DNA of 64,000 bases from Chionis minor (Eukaryota; Chordata; Aves; Charadriiformes; Chionididae). The notes beneath the pieces were generated by a model. The model saw nothing but the letters and a program-made list of their open reading frames with translations, did no database searches and was not told the origin of the DNA. How positions within the stretch are numbered: the first letter of the stretch is position 1; each line of letters opens with the position of its first letter. Made by a program: the position numbers and the translations under genes. Of this stretch, positions 43,366 to 56,900 are shown piece after piece. The stretch is taken from assembly GCA_013398295.1 (NCBI GenBank), contig VZSF01001361.1, positions 20,587-84,586 of the forward strand. Reading direction: 5' to 3'.

Positions 43366-46300
43366 ATTGCACTTCCAGTTTTCTTCTGCCAGTCTCAAGA
43401 AACTCTTGATCTAGATGCCAGTTCATAGAGGACAATGAAGGCTCAGTATTTATGATCATGATGAGCTCAGATGTTCCCAGCTGCAACAGGACATCTACCT
43501 ATGGCCAGAAACAATCAAGGAGTGGAGAAGCTGCTGCACCAGCCCAGGTCCATGGCTGCTGCTGTCAGTACCCGTGTTAGATGCTTCATCACAAGAAGGG
43601 CCAAAGTGGCTGTGCCAGAAGGTTTGGTGGTAAGCCAAAAGTTTTTATGTCATTTTCCTTCTTGCTCAGCTTTGTGGAGCACCTAATCATTGTCCATCAT
43701 TGGGAGGGCAACCAAATCCTGGAAGGACAGAGCAGCGGTGGTGACAAGCTGAGCCTAACGAAAGCTCATTATTAAAAGCCCTTCTTTTCTTGAGGGATTT
43801 TAGCAATGTCCCTCATAGCAGAAGGGAATCCCAAAGCTTTGTAGAAATGACTACTATGTAGGAATCTGCTTCATCACTGGTGTTTTCAAAACTGCCTCCC
43901 TAAATCATGAAAATGCAACCTCCTCCTGGGAAAGGCAGAATTTGATAACCAGCCAAAAAACAGTTACGCAGTCATTCATGGTCACGATGAAGAGTACTGT
44001 GTCCAAATGAAGCCATAAATGCAATTTATATCAAAGGGTTTTGGTATCAGAAGTCTAAATTTAACATCCTAAATCAGCAAATTGGAGTCCCTGTGGTTTT
44101 CCAGGCTGAGATCTGATATTTCTCACCAGCCTCAGACAGACTGCTATTCCAGTGTGACAGTGCTAACAACGAGGGCTTTGTTGCAGCGGGAGAGAGGAGG
44201 AGGAAGGATGGTGGTACAAAATCTGCTTCCCAGGTGGACAATGCATCACTCATTGCAAACACCTCACTGCAAATGTCGATAGCGCAGTCAAGTGGATGGG
44301 TGGGTTTATAAGACAAGAATTGCAGGAGAGGGAAAAACAGCATAAATGATCAATTTTTAAGGAGAAGGCATTTAGCAGAGTTTGTGGATGAAGTAGGAGT
44401 TGGTGCACGCATAATCTATATGTCCCAAGCAAAGAACGGACAGTGTGTGGTCCAGAACACTTGGAGGTGGCCAGCTACTAAAAATATCAGTAATCCCCAA
44501 GGTTTCATGTGATGGGATGCCTTCAGATCCCTCTGGTATTACTCACAGCCCAGGTTGTGGCATCCCACAGCTACGTACTTCTTTAGGCAGAAAGGGAGCA
44601 AACTGCGATGGGCTGCACTTCATCACTGCTGCTAGGAACATCTAACAGGGGATGGAGAACAGACCAGGGAGGGATATTTGGAGGACCTGCCTCTTTGCCA
44701 AAAGCACCACAGGACCATAGAAGAAATAAAATTAATCAAATGGCCCTGCAAGGCTGGAGAATTTTTCAAAACTTATTGTTTGGAGAGGGGAAAAAACACA
44801 TATTTTTTGGTTTGACTCATGCCAGGACCATCTGGGATCTAAGCACACCGCCCTGAACCACCACGCATTTTGCATTGCCAGTGCCTACGGCTTTTCGAGA
44901 TGCTCTGGTAACTTTGGAGACAGGTTGTTCCCGTGAGGCTAAAAGCACTGGTAAACTGGGACAGCAGCTGAGCAGCCAGCACCTGTGCTCCAGAGCAAAA
45001 AATAATTTGAAACGGGCACAGTCCTAACAGGCAATAAGAGAGGGGAATGAAAAGAAAAAAATGGCTTTTCCAGGCACAGCAAGCAAATGGAGGTGGGCAG
45101 CACACTGCTTTCCCAAAGGATGCTTGCAATGGTCTTGCATACAACACTTAGTCTCCAGCAGGGTTATTTCTAATCAACTCAAAACAAGAACTCCTCCTCA
45201 ACACCCTTTTTTCCCCTTTGCTCCTTCCCATCCCTCAAAACCTCTGTGCAATTTTGCTGGATTTGCAGCATCTTGTTCACCGTGGTCCATGAAGGTTTGA
45301 GTAAGTGTGCAGTTCCTGGGCAGATTTAGTAACGACCAGCTATTTATCATTCTCCTAGCTCTTCTGAAATGCAGACAAATCCACCCTCCAGTCAGGTTTA
45401 TTTGTGGCCTTTTATGTTGCATTTTGGAACATGCCATTCTGTGTATTTTTGCAGGAATAAGAGCAATCTTAAAGAAGCATTAAATAATGAATTGCCCTAA
45501 ATAACAGCCCTGCTGATACTACCAATGACTAGAAATCCTGTCATCTTTGTTACAAGTACAATAATACATGGTTTACTTGTGGAGATTTTAAGCACACATC
45601 AGCAAAACATCTGGAAGTTTAAGTTAGTGATTAAATAAACTGTTGTGTATCTTTTAGGGTGATAGTTTTAGAGAGTTACTGTTATGGTAAATAACCCACA
45701 GACACAAAATAATGTTACATAAATAAACATACTTAATCTTTCATCTTCCATTTTTTATGCCTCTTCACTAGCTGGCATCTGCAAAAGCAAAAGTGCATTT
45801 TTTTTATTCTCCCATTAATAACAGAGCATAAAACATAAAGGAAAAATAACTCCAGCAGCAGCTGGGTACAGAGGGACTGATGCCGGAGTGGAATCTGGCT
45901 CGATTTACGTATACTGAGATTTTTCAAATGACAGATTAATTGGCTTGATAATAATTCACTGAAAGCGGGGAGAGCTGGAGATGTCACACTCCCCATACTC
46001 CTCCTTCTACATGCAAGAACCGAGGGCTATTCTGCTCACTTTGTTTGGATGCTTTCTGGGGTTGTCCCACCAGCTTTGGAGAAATGAGGGGGTTTCATAC
46101 CACCTTCTGAGCCCACACTGCCTGGTTTCTCCCCAAGTCAGTTAGATCCAGGAGTGCTGGTGCAAGCCCCTTTCTAAATTGCAGAGGATAAATGCTGGTT
46201 GCAATTATAAAAAGAAAACAGCCCAGGAAACCAGTGAAGGAATGGTGAATTGAAAGTAATTTTTATTTTTTTGATTTACATTTGCACAGGCCAAAAAAAA

Positions 46301-49300
46301 ATTGTATCTGGTTAAGAATGTGTAAATGAAGATCTGTCACAGAGCCACCGTCATTAACTTGAGAAGTTGAAATGCAGTTTGGATGATGACAGTAGCAAGA
46401 TAAGTGGAACATAAATAATGATGTACCCTATAAATAATCTGCAGGAAGCCCTGCTTCCCCACCTCTTCAGGAGCTGCAGAGAGGAGATCTGTGCTGTCAG
46501 CATTAATCAAACTAAAGAACCAGGGAGACTGGTCTGGCTGGCGGAGACATTTGCTTGTGGTACAGCCCACGCCATCCCTGGCCATTGTCCAGAGCAGATT
46601 TGGATGTAAGGTGTATTTGGGTGAGTAGAGCATGGACAGGGGGTAGGGGGAGAGGTCTACAGCTCCCATGGCTCCTCTTCCCCATCCTGAGCAAACCACA
46701 TGTGGACAGTCTGGTGGCTTTTATGGAAAACAAGTGTTGACAACTTCCCAGCATAGTGTGACTTGCAACCACATTGATGTGGAACCACAGGAAAAATGAA
46801 ACAAATCAGGAGTCTCTGGACTTCCAAGTTGTTGTCTGGGATCTTCAGTTAATTCAAGTAAAATGGGGTGGGTTTTTCTTCAGGTCTCTTGGTTTTGCCT
46901 GAGTCTCTGATTTCCTTGTGTGGTGGAGCTCTACCACATTTGCCTTTTGCTCCCCTGAGGGCGCTGGAGGAAAGGATGTGAGGACTGGTCCCAGCAGAGC
47001 TTAGTGATGAGCCCTTAGCTGGGCCCTCCAAGGAGCTCCAGGGGGGCAGGCAGAAAGACAAACACAAGACGTGAGCACTTGTACTGCTCCAATGCCTGTA
47101 GATATTGGCCTTCAGGCACCACTTAGCTGAAAATTTCCAGTCTTGATTGGATTGTCTGTAATGTATTTATTTCTTACTGCATGGGGTGGTTTTGCCCATG
47201 TGATGCAACATCTTCAATTCCTTTCTTTGGTTTTCAGATACCAGAAAGTCCTGACCACCTCCCCAGCCCCATTTCTGATGTGCTTCCCCACAACTGATCT
47301 TCCCATGACTATCATGATGAAAGAACCCTGGCCTTCTTCCCCATGCAATCATGTCTCAAAAAAAATCAACCTATCTTTTTGATTTCCTTTGGTGCTAGCT
47401 CCACAGATTTCGCGTTCTCCAAGAGATCAGTATCCAAATGTCTGTGAGATTATTGCAGCTTCATGAATCTACAGCTGGAGGTCACCTCCAGGCTTGTTCA
47501 TAAATAAATCATAAAATGTTATTATTTATATAGTGTCAACAGTGTGATAAGTGCAACATAAGGCAAATTCACTCTGGCAGCCAATTTCCAATCTGTTTTC
47601 TTCCTGCAGATTTCTGATCCAGCTAAATGGAGTGCTCTCCATGCAATTGCTCAGCTTCTCCGAGATGCACAATTTAATCCCCTTGCAGTCAGTGGGGTCT
47701 CACTGTTGATTTCCAGCCCATCCAAGATTCACCCCTTGTGTCTCATCTCCCATGCGAATGCACTGAGAGCACCTTTCTAATCTTGTTTTCTCCTCTTCAA
47801 CCATCCAGCCTGAATACTGATGTCTACAATCATGGCATTGGCTGACGGTCAATTTGCCTGGCACATAGACCACCATGCCACAGCCATGAGGATGTGACAG
47901 TGATGGGAATGAGTGTTAGAAATAGCTTGAGACAGGGACAGGTTTTCCATTTCTCCCCAATCTCCTATGTAATGAAGGCTGCAGGCAGCTTCTTGCCTCT
48001 AGCATTTTATGGGAATGCCCAAACTCTCTGAGCTTGCCCAGGCAACAGAGCAACCCTGGAGAGCCACGGTTCAGAAGAGCATTTTGCTCCCACTGCATCA
48101 CAAATGTTAGGGCAAATAGAGGCTCCAATTAGGCAGAGCCTCTGCTGGCCAATTAAACAGACACTTCCAAGGAGTTTTTCCCACTGAATAAGTTATTTCC
48201 GCTGCTGGGACAGTCTCCTGTGAGAGTTACCGGCAGCAGATTGGTTATTTTAATTGCTTCATTTACTCTGTGTAAATATTATCAGAAAGTGACCTTTAGC
48301 ATCTACCAGCATGGTCTGAAATCCTTTCCTACCCAAAAAACTGTTTCACAGAACCTCTGAATCATTTACCTTATATTTAAATCACCCAGGAGGTATTTCA
48401 CTAAGAAGGGGCAAACTGAGCTCGTTGAAATAACTCGCAAGCAAACATGCAATTTAGCTATACAGCCAGCTGTGCTTCTGCTCTGTGATGGGTTTACACC
48501 AAGAAGGGATGAACCAAAAGAGCAGCTGCAGCCTGAATTTCATGACTCCGGCATCTCCCACAAGCAGACTTGTCAAATAGCTCCATGGACCACATGCTTC
48601 AGCTCCCAGTTGACTAATATTGAGACCTGCTCTTCCTCCGTGGCTGTTCGCATGCAGCTCCGCTCGTCCCCTTGTATTTGAAGGCAGGAAGCTCTGCTCT
48701 GAAGGCATCGGGACTTGCAAGCTCCAGCAAAACGAGAGCATCTCTAGAGCAGAGCTTGCTTTGGTCTGGTTGGCTTTGGAGGAAGGACGGGTCTGTGCAG
48801 AGAAACTCTGACTGCAGTGGTCTTGCCCTCAATTTGGAGGAATGAAGAAGCAGCCCATACCTGCAGGATACAAGGCAAACCCTTCAGATCCATATTTTCT
48901 ACAGCTAGTAGTTCTTAGTGGACCAGGTTGAAATATCAAAGGCAAATCAAAGACGTAAGTCTCCCTGAGACTGAAGATTTAATTAAAACATAGCTTGAAA
49001 AAAATCTAAAAAGCTCACAAGCATTTTAAAGGTATCAAAACAGAACACTGTAACATTCAAGAGTGAAGCTTTTTCATTTTTCATTTCAGAAGGTTTTATT
49101 TCAGTGTCTTACGTACTGAAAAAGAAAACAGTCAAAATAGAAACAGAACATTTTGATTGACCAGAAGGTTTGGGGGATTTTCAGTGGTACTCTTCAGGAG
49201 AGGTTGCAATGTTTTCTCTGACTCAGAGTAACCTGATTTGAAAGTGTGGCATTTTTTCATGCTGAAATTGTGCCCTCCCTGTAACCCAATGGTGATTAGA

Positions 49301-49911
49301 GATGATTTACATACTGGGCTTGAGCAAAACATGGAGGAATGCCACCCAGTCATTTAGGGCAGGAAACAAAGAATACTTCATCTAATCGAGACAATGATGG
49401 GCTGGGAAGCGGGCTGGAAAATTGGGCTTCTCATCTCCAGCTTTTGGAAACCGTGCAGAGATCTGTCAGTGCTGTCAAGCCATTGAGTCCTCAGCTCCAT
49501 CCGGATTGCAGGGCACCCCGCAACATCCCCTAACAGAACGGCGATGGACCTGTACGAGCTCAGGGGACACAGTGTAAAACACCTGGTGTCCCGGACTGGG
49601 TTAATGGGGACACACTTGGAGCAACCAGTTTCCTCCCCTCTTCTCTCCACAGACATGCTCCAAGGGCTGTTGGCAGCCACAAGACGGTCCCTATGTATTT
49701 TCTTCCTATAAGACTGAGCTGTAAAGAAAAGCAATTCTACAGCCCAGGCATTAATTTTTTTTTTTTTTTAACAATCTCAATGCTACCTGCATTGCAGTTC
49801 TGCAAATTAATCTTGTGGATGCTCACACACACACAGAGTCAGTATCATGCACATGAAAACAAACCTGCCATGCAGACGGCCTGAGTCACTGCTGGTAGGA
49901 AGGGAGGCTCA

Positions 49912-49935
49912 GGGGGGAGGAGGGGTGGGGGCGGG
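49912..49935 (+). repeat. G-quadruplex motif
   Basis: G-runs of 6, 4, 4-5 and 3 bases are separated by loops of 1-4 bases on the plus strand. No gene start is visible nearby. Confidence 0.6.
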
Positions 49936-50633
49936 TGAAAATACAGCCAAAGAGATCAATATGCTTGAGTCAGTGTATCAAAAGGACTGTAGAGAAGCCC
50001 ATCAATAAGATATAAATCAACCCACAAAACACCTTCACCTCTCTCCCCCTTCCTCAAATATTTGGTCAGTGAATATAAACGTATAAAAAGATCACGGGAA
50101 GAAAAGCAGCTTTAAATGTCTCTGGCATCTCTGTGTGGTCATTAGCAGGAAAGAGGAAAAGCAGACAAAGCAGCAATGGGGGAAGAAAACAGGAATGTCA
50201 AAGGGCCTTCGGATAAAAGAGAACCTCGTCGCCATCCTTGATAACAAATCATTACAGTTCACCTTTGCAGGGACCTGTACCTATGGCTGTGAGCAGGTAT
50301 GCTTGTCACTTGTGCTTCAGCTTTGTGTCTCCTGTTCACCAGGGGGCACGATCTTTCCAAAATGTGGGGTGCCACAAGGGGGTCACAAACCTGGGGGTTG
50401 GGAACTGCCAGCGGGGGCAGGGAAGGAAAAAGCAAAAGGTCTGTTTTCTGGGCTAAAAGGGAGTCAGTGAACATTTTTACAACCTCCTCATCTCGGTCAC
50501 CCAAGAAAGAATGGCTGGGTTGAAACCTGTGCATCAAATTTACCCTGCCTATGGAGATGATTACAGCCAATACGAATTAAAAATCAATTACTTTCCATTG
50601 TCGATGCTGCTCATCTGCTGCTTGGCATGTTGT

Positions 50634-51029
50634 TCAGCAGGGACAGCAAAATGGCACAAGAGTTTTTGAGCCTCGTTGCCTCTTCATCACTGCTACCAGG
50701 AGGCGTTCAGCCACAGACATGACTGTTTGGATTAGGTTTAGCGTGGAGGAGAGCCCTTGGTTGTCACAAACAATATTCACATCCGCCAAGACGGGAGGAA
50801 TAATGATCTGAAGAGTAACAGCCAGCGAAGAAGGAGTCCTGACAGATTCCGTCCTGAAAGATGAGGAAGAAATATCAAAAGTGATAAACAAAGAAGCAAA
50901 AAGCTGACGAGCTGGGTGACGTATTTGGGTGAAAACCACAGCAACGATCCCTATCTGTATGTCAGGCATCAGACACTCTCTAGGTGAGAAAAAAGGGATT
51001 GAAATGGAATCTGAACCAAGTAATTGCAT
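50634..51029 (-). CDS. Unidentified exon-like open frame (candidate A)
   Basis: A 131-codon frame that I do not recognise. Two strong acceptor-like sites lie inside it on the minus strand: CCCTTTTTTCTCACCTAG before 50979 and TTTCTTCCTCATCTTTCAG before 50853. After the second, the peptide alternates hydrophobic residues (SLAVTLQIIIPPVLADVNI) and then looks helical (LIQTVMSVAERLLVAVMK). No strong donor follows: the best options are GTAGCA or GTGAAT. It may be a real exon of an unannotated or degraded gene, or only an open stretch beside pyrimidine tracts. There is no start-codon context or known domain. Confidence 0.15.
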   Translation of the reverse strand: MQLLGSDSISIPFFSPRECLMPDIQIGIVAVVFTQIRHPARQLFASLFITFDISSSSFRTESVRTPSSLAVTLQIIIPPVLADVNIVCDNQGLSSTLNLIQTVMSVAERLLVAVMKRQRGSKTLVPFCCPC

Positions 51030-51135
51030 ATTTTATCTCATGTTTTCAATCTTGTTAGTTCAAAAAGAAAAAAAACACCAAAAAGCAACAACAACCTCCT
51101 TTGTCTTACTGTGCTAAATATTTTGCCTTCCCAAA

Positions 51136-51339
51136 TCAATGAAAATTAAATTCCTCTTTCTCCTTCAGTTCTCTACCAGCTATTTTGTCTCCTGTGAAAG
51201 AAAGGGCTGTGAATACATTAACATATAGATGCACCTGATCACTGCTCGAGTTAAAGATGAGGAGCTTTATCCGGAGTAGACTGCATGGTGCAGCTGGAGC
51301 AATTATCACTTCACCAAGCTTGGAGATGGCAAAATTGGT
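51136..51339 (-). CDS. Unidentified exon-like open frame (candidate B)
   Basis: This open segment on the minus strand starts after a strong acceptor (pyrimidine tract then ATGTCCCAG). It encodes TNFAISKLGEVIIAPAAPC, then LLRIKLLIFNSSSDQVHLYV, a pattern compatible with beta strands. The candidate donors inside (GTAGAG, GTGCAT, GTGAAG) are all poor. Joining it to candidate A through the sites I can see does not preserve one frame cleanly. I cannot name a family. Confidence 0.13.
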   Translation of the reverse strand, partial: TNFAISKLGEVIIAPAAPCSLLRIKLLIFNSSSDQVHLYVNVFTALSFTGDKIAGRELKEKEEFNFH

Positions 51340-51542
51340 CTGGGACATAAAAAAAGGAGAAGGGAAAAAAGAGATTTGTCTCTTCAATTTAACTAGGTGA
51401 TGGCTCTCAATTAACACAGAATAAAGGTTTCTTGTGATTTCAGCTTCATCCTCCACACCTTTCCAGTGCAGAGAGGGAGCAAATCAGAAGAGAGAAATTC
51501 AAGACACACACTTGTTGTCCAGCTGGTTTTTGTTCCTCTTCG

Positions 51543-52001
51543 ATGTTTGGGACTAGGGTATATTTTTTACCCAGGTGGTTAAATAAGAACATCTCAGGTT
51601 TGGTTGCATTTTCTCCAAAGATGTCTCATATGGTAGCTTGCTCTTTTCCCCACTGGACTGTTGTGGTAGGACCATGGTTAAATTGGCATGACAGATGCTA
51701 CACTAAGCAGTATCGATGGTATGACTGTTCGGGCACTGCTCCAGCAGCTGGGCTCAAGGTTGCAGCCAGTAGCCCATACAGACGATTTTATGGAGACCTA
51801 ATGAGCTCATATGCAAGGGAACAGACTTGGGCTGTGAATTCAAGTGGACAGGAACGAAACCATCTTTGGCATCATCCCATTATGCATCCTGCCTGGACAT
51901 TAGCCGAGGACATTGCCAGATGGAATAGGTCTTTTTGCATGATCCCTGTGCATTTTCTGCTTGGGTTTTTTTGTTTTGAATTAATACAGGGAGTTCTATG
52001 A
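51543..52001 (+). CDS. Unidentified 152-codon frame, Trp-rich
   Basis: A complete ATG-to-stop plus-strand frame. The middle is unusually rich in Trp and Tyr (HWTVVVGPWLNWHDRCY, RWYDC, LWHHPIMHPAW), with two potential N-glycosylation sites (NSS and NRS) and a hydrophobic C-terminus (FLLGFFCFELI). There is no signal peptide, recognised domain or splice context. Its length is within chance for this base composition. It could be a decayed mobile-element frame. Confidence 0.12.
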   Translation: MFGTRVYFLPRWLNKNISGLVAFSPKMSHMVACSFPHWTVVVGPWLNWHDRCYTKQYRWYDCSGTAPAAGLKVAASSPYRRFYGDLMSSYAREQTWAVNSSGQERNHLWHHPIMHPAWTLAEDIARWNRSFCMIPVHFLLGFFCFELIQGVL

Positions 52002-53960
52002 AGCAAGAAAAATCTCCTACCTTTTTGCAGACCTTGATATCTGCAGGCTGCGTGGTTGCTTTAGCATGGGGCAAGGCTTATGCCAGGTGTCTGGTCCATC
52101 CAAGATGCTCATCCCTAACATGGGTACCAGCCTGGCTGTATAAAGGCAGTGCAGATGAAGCTCCCTCCTTTCCCCTTTTTGGGGGAATTTGGCAGCCCGG
52201 GTAGGATGCTAACGGCAGTATCTGTCACTGACTCATTGTTTATATTGCTTAAAAGCCAATAAAGCTGCTACAGAGAGGGAAAGCCACCTCACGCACTGTC
52301 GGTGCCATGCAGCTCCTGAGCCGCATCCACAGCCACAGCCAACAGTGCATCCCTGCTGCCGGGGTCAGGGCCAGAGGAGTAGGGAGGGCTCGGGAACCTC
52401 CTCCTATCCCCTGGTCCCTGCTCCATCCCTTCCTTTCTTGGGCCAGGAGGGCTTCTTCCATGGTCAGCAGCCCTGAGATGCTCCAGCACGCTCCTCAACC
52501 TTGCTGGACAGGAGATTCAGCTTGCAGCCTGCATCAGGGGTTTTCAAGAGAGAAAAATCAGGAAAAACATGAAAGTAAGCAAGCAATGGTATTTTTACCC
52601 TTCCTATGCCAGCGCAGTTAATGCTAAGGGAGTCTGCAGACCTGGACAAAAAAAGGGAGGTTTAAAGAAAGACTGAGCAGGAATCACCTCTGTTTTAATG
52701 AAAAGGCTTCAGAGGTGCTGCAGAATTGGACTCATTAATCAAATTAATTAAATGACTGCAAGATAGACTAGTAGCATGGCTCGGTTAAGGGAAGAGGAAG
52801 AGGAGAGAGACTGGAAATTGTGTGTCCTTTTTCTAGAAAAATGATTAATTTAGTCTCCCATGCCGTGGTTCAGCCAGCCAAGTTTTAAATGCAACCTGCT
52901 CAGACCTGACCAGAAATCCTTGTTGTCGTATAGCCTATCTTTACTTACCCAGAAATATCTATAATACACAAACTCTTTGGGCAAACCCTTCTTTAGGATT
53001 TAAGCTTTATTTTTAGTGTGTGTTTGAATGCAAGCTGGAGAGATATCACCATTTTCCCCTTCCCTTGTGGAAACAAGCAAGGCAGTGTGTCATAAATAAG
53101 TTCATTTTCCTTCACAAAGAGAACATTTACTATTAACTGCCCCTGTTAATATCTTGCACTACCTGGTAATGAAATATTTAATGCCAAGGTCTTTATGCCA
53201 CCCTCCGACTTGCTAAGACTATGAGGATGTGAATGGGGATATTAATTGCAGCAGAAGAAAGAAAAGGCCTGGAGAGGTCAGGGAAGGGTCTCAGGAGGAG
53301 CCCAGGAGCACCAATAGCAAAACATTAGTGATGAGCATGTTATTTCCATGGAAATGAGGCAGCCCACTGGAATAATGAGCAGTTTCATAGCCCGGCTTTA
53401 CTGGCAAAGATTTGCCTTGCCCGGGACGGAGGATGCACTGAGACCTGGGAAGCCTGTCTGTCCCTTGGGGGACATGGGGAAGACACCTCCGTAATCAGCT
53501 CAAAGGCACCAGCTGATGCTCAATGGTAATTTGGCCACATTTTTTCTGAAAAACCCCTTTACGTGGCAGCACAAGGCTCCAAGAAAGGCATTTTTTCTCA
53601 TCTCTGAAGGTAGACCAGCTAAGGAAGGGATGACCTCTTGGTCTTGCTCTGCCCCCCAGCACTAAAAGCATTGGCTCAGGCAAGGCTACGCTTAAACAGT
53701 TTGATATGTAGGTACAAAGTCTAAGGATTGCTTTCCCTGTAGGTTTCTGCCCATGAAAGGAACGCTATTAAATTTTTTTCAATTGATCTCATCTGTCTGG
53801 TTTCCCCTCAGTCAGCTGAGCTCCTGAGTCACTTGTAACTCAGCAAAGGCAGTCACAGCAAGTCACGCCAGCCCAAGCCCAGCCTCAAAACAAACCCTAC
53901 CTGACCCTCCTCCCAGAGACTTCAACTTCCCTTCATTAAGAGAAGCCTTGCTCCTTGCTG

Positions 53961-53990
53961 CTTCCACTGTCAAGCTCTTCCACTGTCAAG
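53961..53990. repeat. 16-bp tandem duplication
   Basis: CTTCCACTGTCAAGCT at 53961-53976 is followed directly by CTTCCACTGTCAAG at 53977-53990. A replication-slippage product; no function is evident. Confidence 0.8.
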
Positions 53991-56900
53991 TGGGATTGGG
54001 GGAAAAAAAAAAACATCTTTTTTTTTCCTCTGTGTCCTGCCTAGTTTCATAAATTATTCATATAATTTCTGGCTTCTCTGAGCTGAAGCAGGCTCAATTT
54101 AAAGCAGTTATTATTCTCTGTGGGCCAGATCTTCGACTGATAAAAGAATGGTTCTTATTGGCTTTATTCACAGATTTTGAGGCTGAAAGGGATCATTGTG
54201 TTTGTGTAATTGGACCCCCAGAATAATTCAAGCCATGGGATTTATCTGAACTAATTTGCATATCAAACGTGGAGGTTTCAGACTGGAAGATCCTACAAAT
54301 GGTCACAGTGGATCAACCTAAAACTTCCCTTTGCCCCAGATCCTGGCTGCCCCTGGCTAATATCAGAGTATTACAGCAGGCACAGAGCATTCTTCCCTGG
54401 ACACCCTGCCAGCCTGCAGCTCTCCACAGCTCAGCGGATGCCAGGGATGGAAGGCCCTGTGTTTAACTGAGCTGGCTGATTGCTTTCCGAACCCAAGGAA
54501 AGTGTTGGCTTCTGCACGAACCTACAGAAACCAGTTGCACTGGTTAACCCTCCTCTGTGCTGGTTTTGAACCAGACAATTTACAATCTCACTTGATGCGC
54601 CCAAGCTGTTACACCACAACAGCGTGGATGGCTGTTCACCTCTTCCATGTGCCTCTTCTCAGGAGCACAGCCTTTAGGAAAAAAATGCCAACCTTGACTT
54701 TGATCGTGGAGAAATCATTACATCTACATTAAGATATAGCTGGTGGTCAGAGGAAATAGGTTCTTACTCTCAGCTGCAAACCTGGACCTATTGGTGAACC
54801 CACCCACAGCCCCAACCCTGGAGCAAAGGGATCCATCCTGCTTGAGACTTGATGTGGTCTCCTCACCCTGTGGCTGGTCCTGCTCTTCTGCCTTCCTGAG
54901 TAGTCACCAGCAGGTCCACGGGATCCCTAAATTCTACCCTGTCAGTGGTGAGAGGGGTCCCTGGTGCACCTTGTGTGTGCCAGCTGCCATCCCCTTCTGC
55001 CTGCAGGCTGTCTCTTCAGGTTCCCCTTTATCCCCCAACTTTGATCAAACTGGACAAAATGTGGTGGTGGGACCTGAGGGTCAGCATGGAAACTGCTCCC
55101 ATGTCCAGGGGTGGTGCTCAGCTTGGTCTTACCCCAGTGCATTCACCACCCCTGCTGAGCTTCTGGCCCTCACACCCTGTCCTGCTTCTCATTAATTTTA
55201 ATTTCATTCATTTTCTCCTGAAAAGAGGACAACAGAGCCCTTTTCCCTAGCCAGCCCCCCTCTGCACCCACTGCTCCTGATGGCAATCACAGATGTCAAA
55301 CAGGACTTCACTAAACCACCAGCCCCCCCAAAAAAAACATTTGCACATCCCCTGGATGACGAGCACCATTGCAGCACTGCCAGCTAAATAATTTTTGAAG
55401 GAGGTGCATCCAAACATAATACACAAAATGCAAATGGAAGGTGCTCTAGGCTTGCTTGTAGGACATTTGTGTTTTTCTCCCCAGGTTTTCAGCCCAATAT
55501 CTTCCCCTTCCGCTCCTCCATCCTTCTAGGAAATCTCTTCTTGTCTTTTATGGCCAATCAGCAGGTATGTGGCTGTAATTGAAGGGGATTGTATTGCAGA
55601 AACCGAATGCCCTGTGGCACAAATTGCCTGTAAAGCACTGGCATCCAAAGGGGTAACCCCAGACAGATGTCCATCTTTCTCAGTGCCAAAGGACATGGGG
55701 CTCTGCAGCAAAGGAGAGTCCTGCAGCGCTGTGCTGTGCAGCACTTTGGGCTCTGTTTCAGGAAATCACTTAGGTACATGTGTAATTTTAAAGACGTGCT
55801 TCGCTCCTCGCCCTAAGCAAGTTTTCTTTCCCCAGCGAGAGCTGAGGCAAACACTATCTTTGATTTCCAGGGTATCTATCTGGAATTTTTCATGCACCCT
55901 GAACTCAGTAAAAGGGCTTTTAATTTCTTACCAGCAAGCAAGTTTCTTTGGTTAAAAAAATATGACTCCACCTAGAAGGATTCAAGGCATCCTTTGATTT
56001 GAGCTCCTTGGGCAGGAGTCGAGCTGCCTTGAGTTGTCCTTGAAGAGGAGTAGTGGAAGGGGACAGAATAACTTTATACAGCTGCTGGTAATAAATTATT
56101 AAAACCTTTATGAATACAACATATTATCTGTCCCAGTGCCTTCAGGCATCTTCTGTTCCTTTTGTGCTTTCAAAGCAATTAATCTTGCAACTGCTCATCA
56201 CTTTCAGAGCCAGTCTTACAAGTCTGGAGAACGTGTGAAAACCAGAGGAATTGCAGACAGCAAGCGGCAGATGAGCTCAGGCGGCCACCGTGCCCACCAG
56301 TGTGGGTCAGCAGGAAGGGACCGTCCGCAGCGGGATGTCTTCTGAGATTGTGCCTATCAGAAATTGCTAGTTCCCCATGCTGGGACTCTCATCCCTTTCT
56401 TGGAGAGCTGCTCCTGGCTGTTAGAAAATGCATCTTCCTCGTCAGCCTGTTCCTCCTTCTTATATTAATCACATTACTCCAAGCTCTCATCTGTGCGACC
56501 CCTGAATCACTTATTTCTTATTGGCAGCCCCTGTCTACTTCCCAAGTGCCAAATAGAAAATTGAGCTGTTTTTTCATTTCGTGTCATAACTCCCAAAATC
56601 AAAATCTTCATTTATTTCTACGCTTCTCAGGAATGCTTCACTTGATGTAAAACCACGTGGGGCCCTATACAGCAGGCAAAGAGCTCAGGTCTTCGCGGTC
56701 TCCCTGTCTATGCAGCATCTTCCTGTGGGAGACACGGACCAGGGTGTTGCTCTAGAGCCCTATCCAGGCTCCCAGACAGAGGTCAGAGTTGAGGGATGCT
56801 CTTCACCTCGCATGACAATGGGCAATTTTGTGTGAGTGATGAAGGAGTAAAGAGAATGCTGCTCCAAATTTCTCTTTTCTGGGTGAATGTCCTGCATGAT

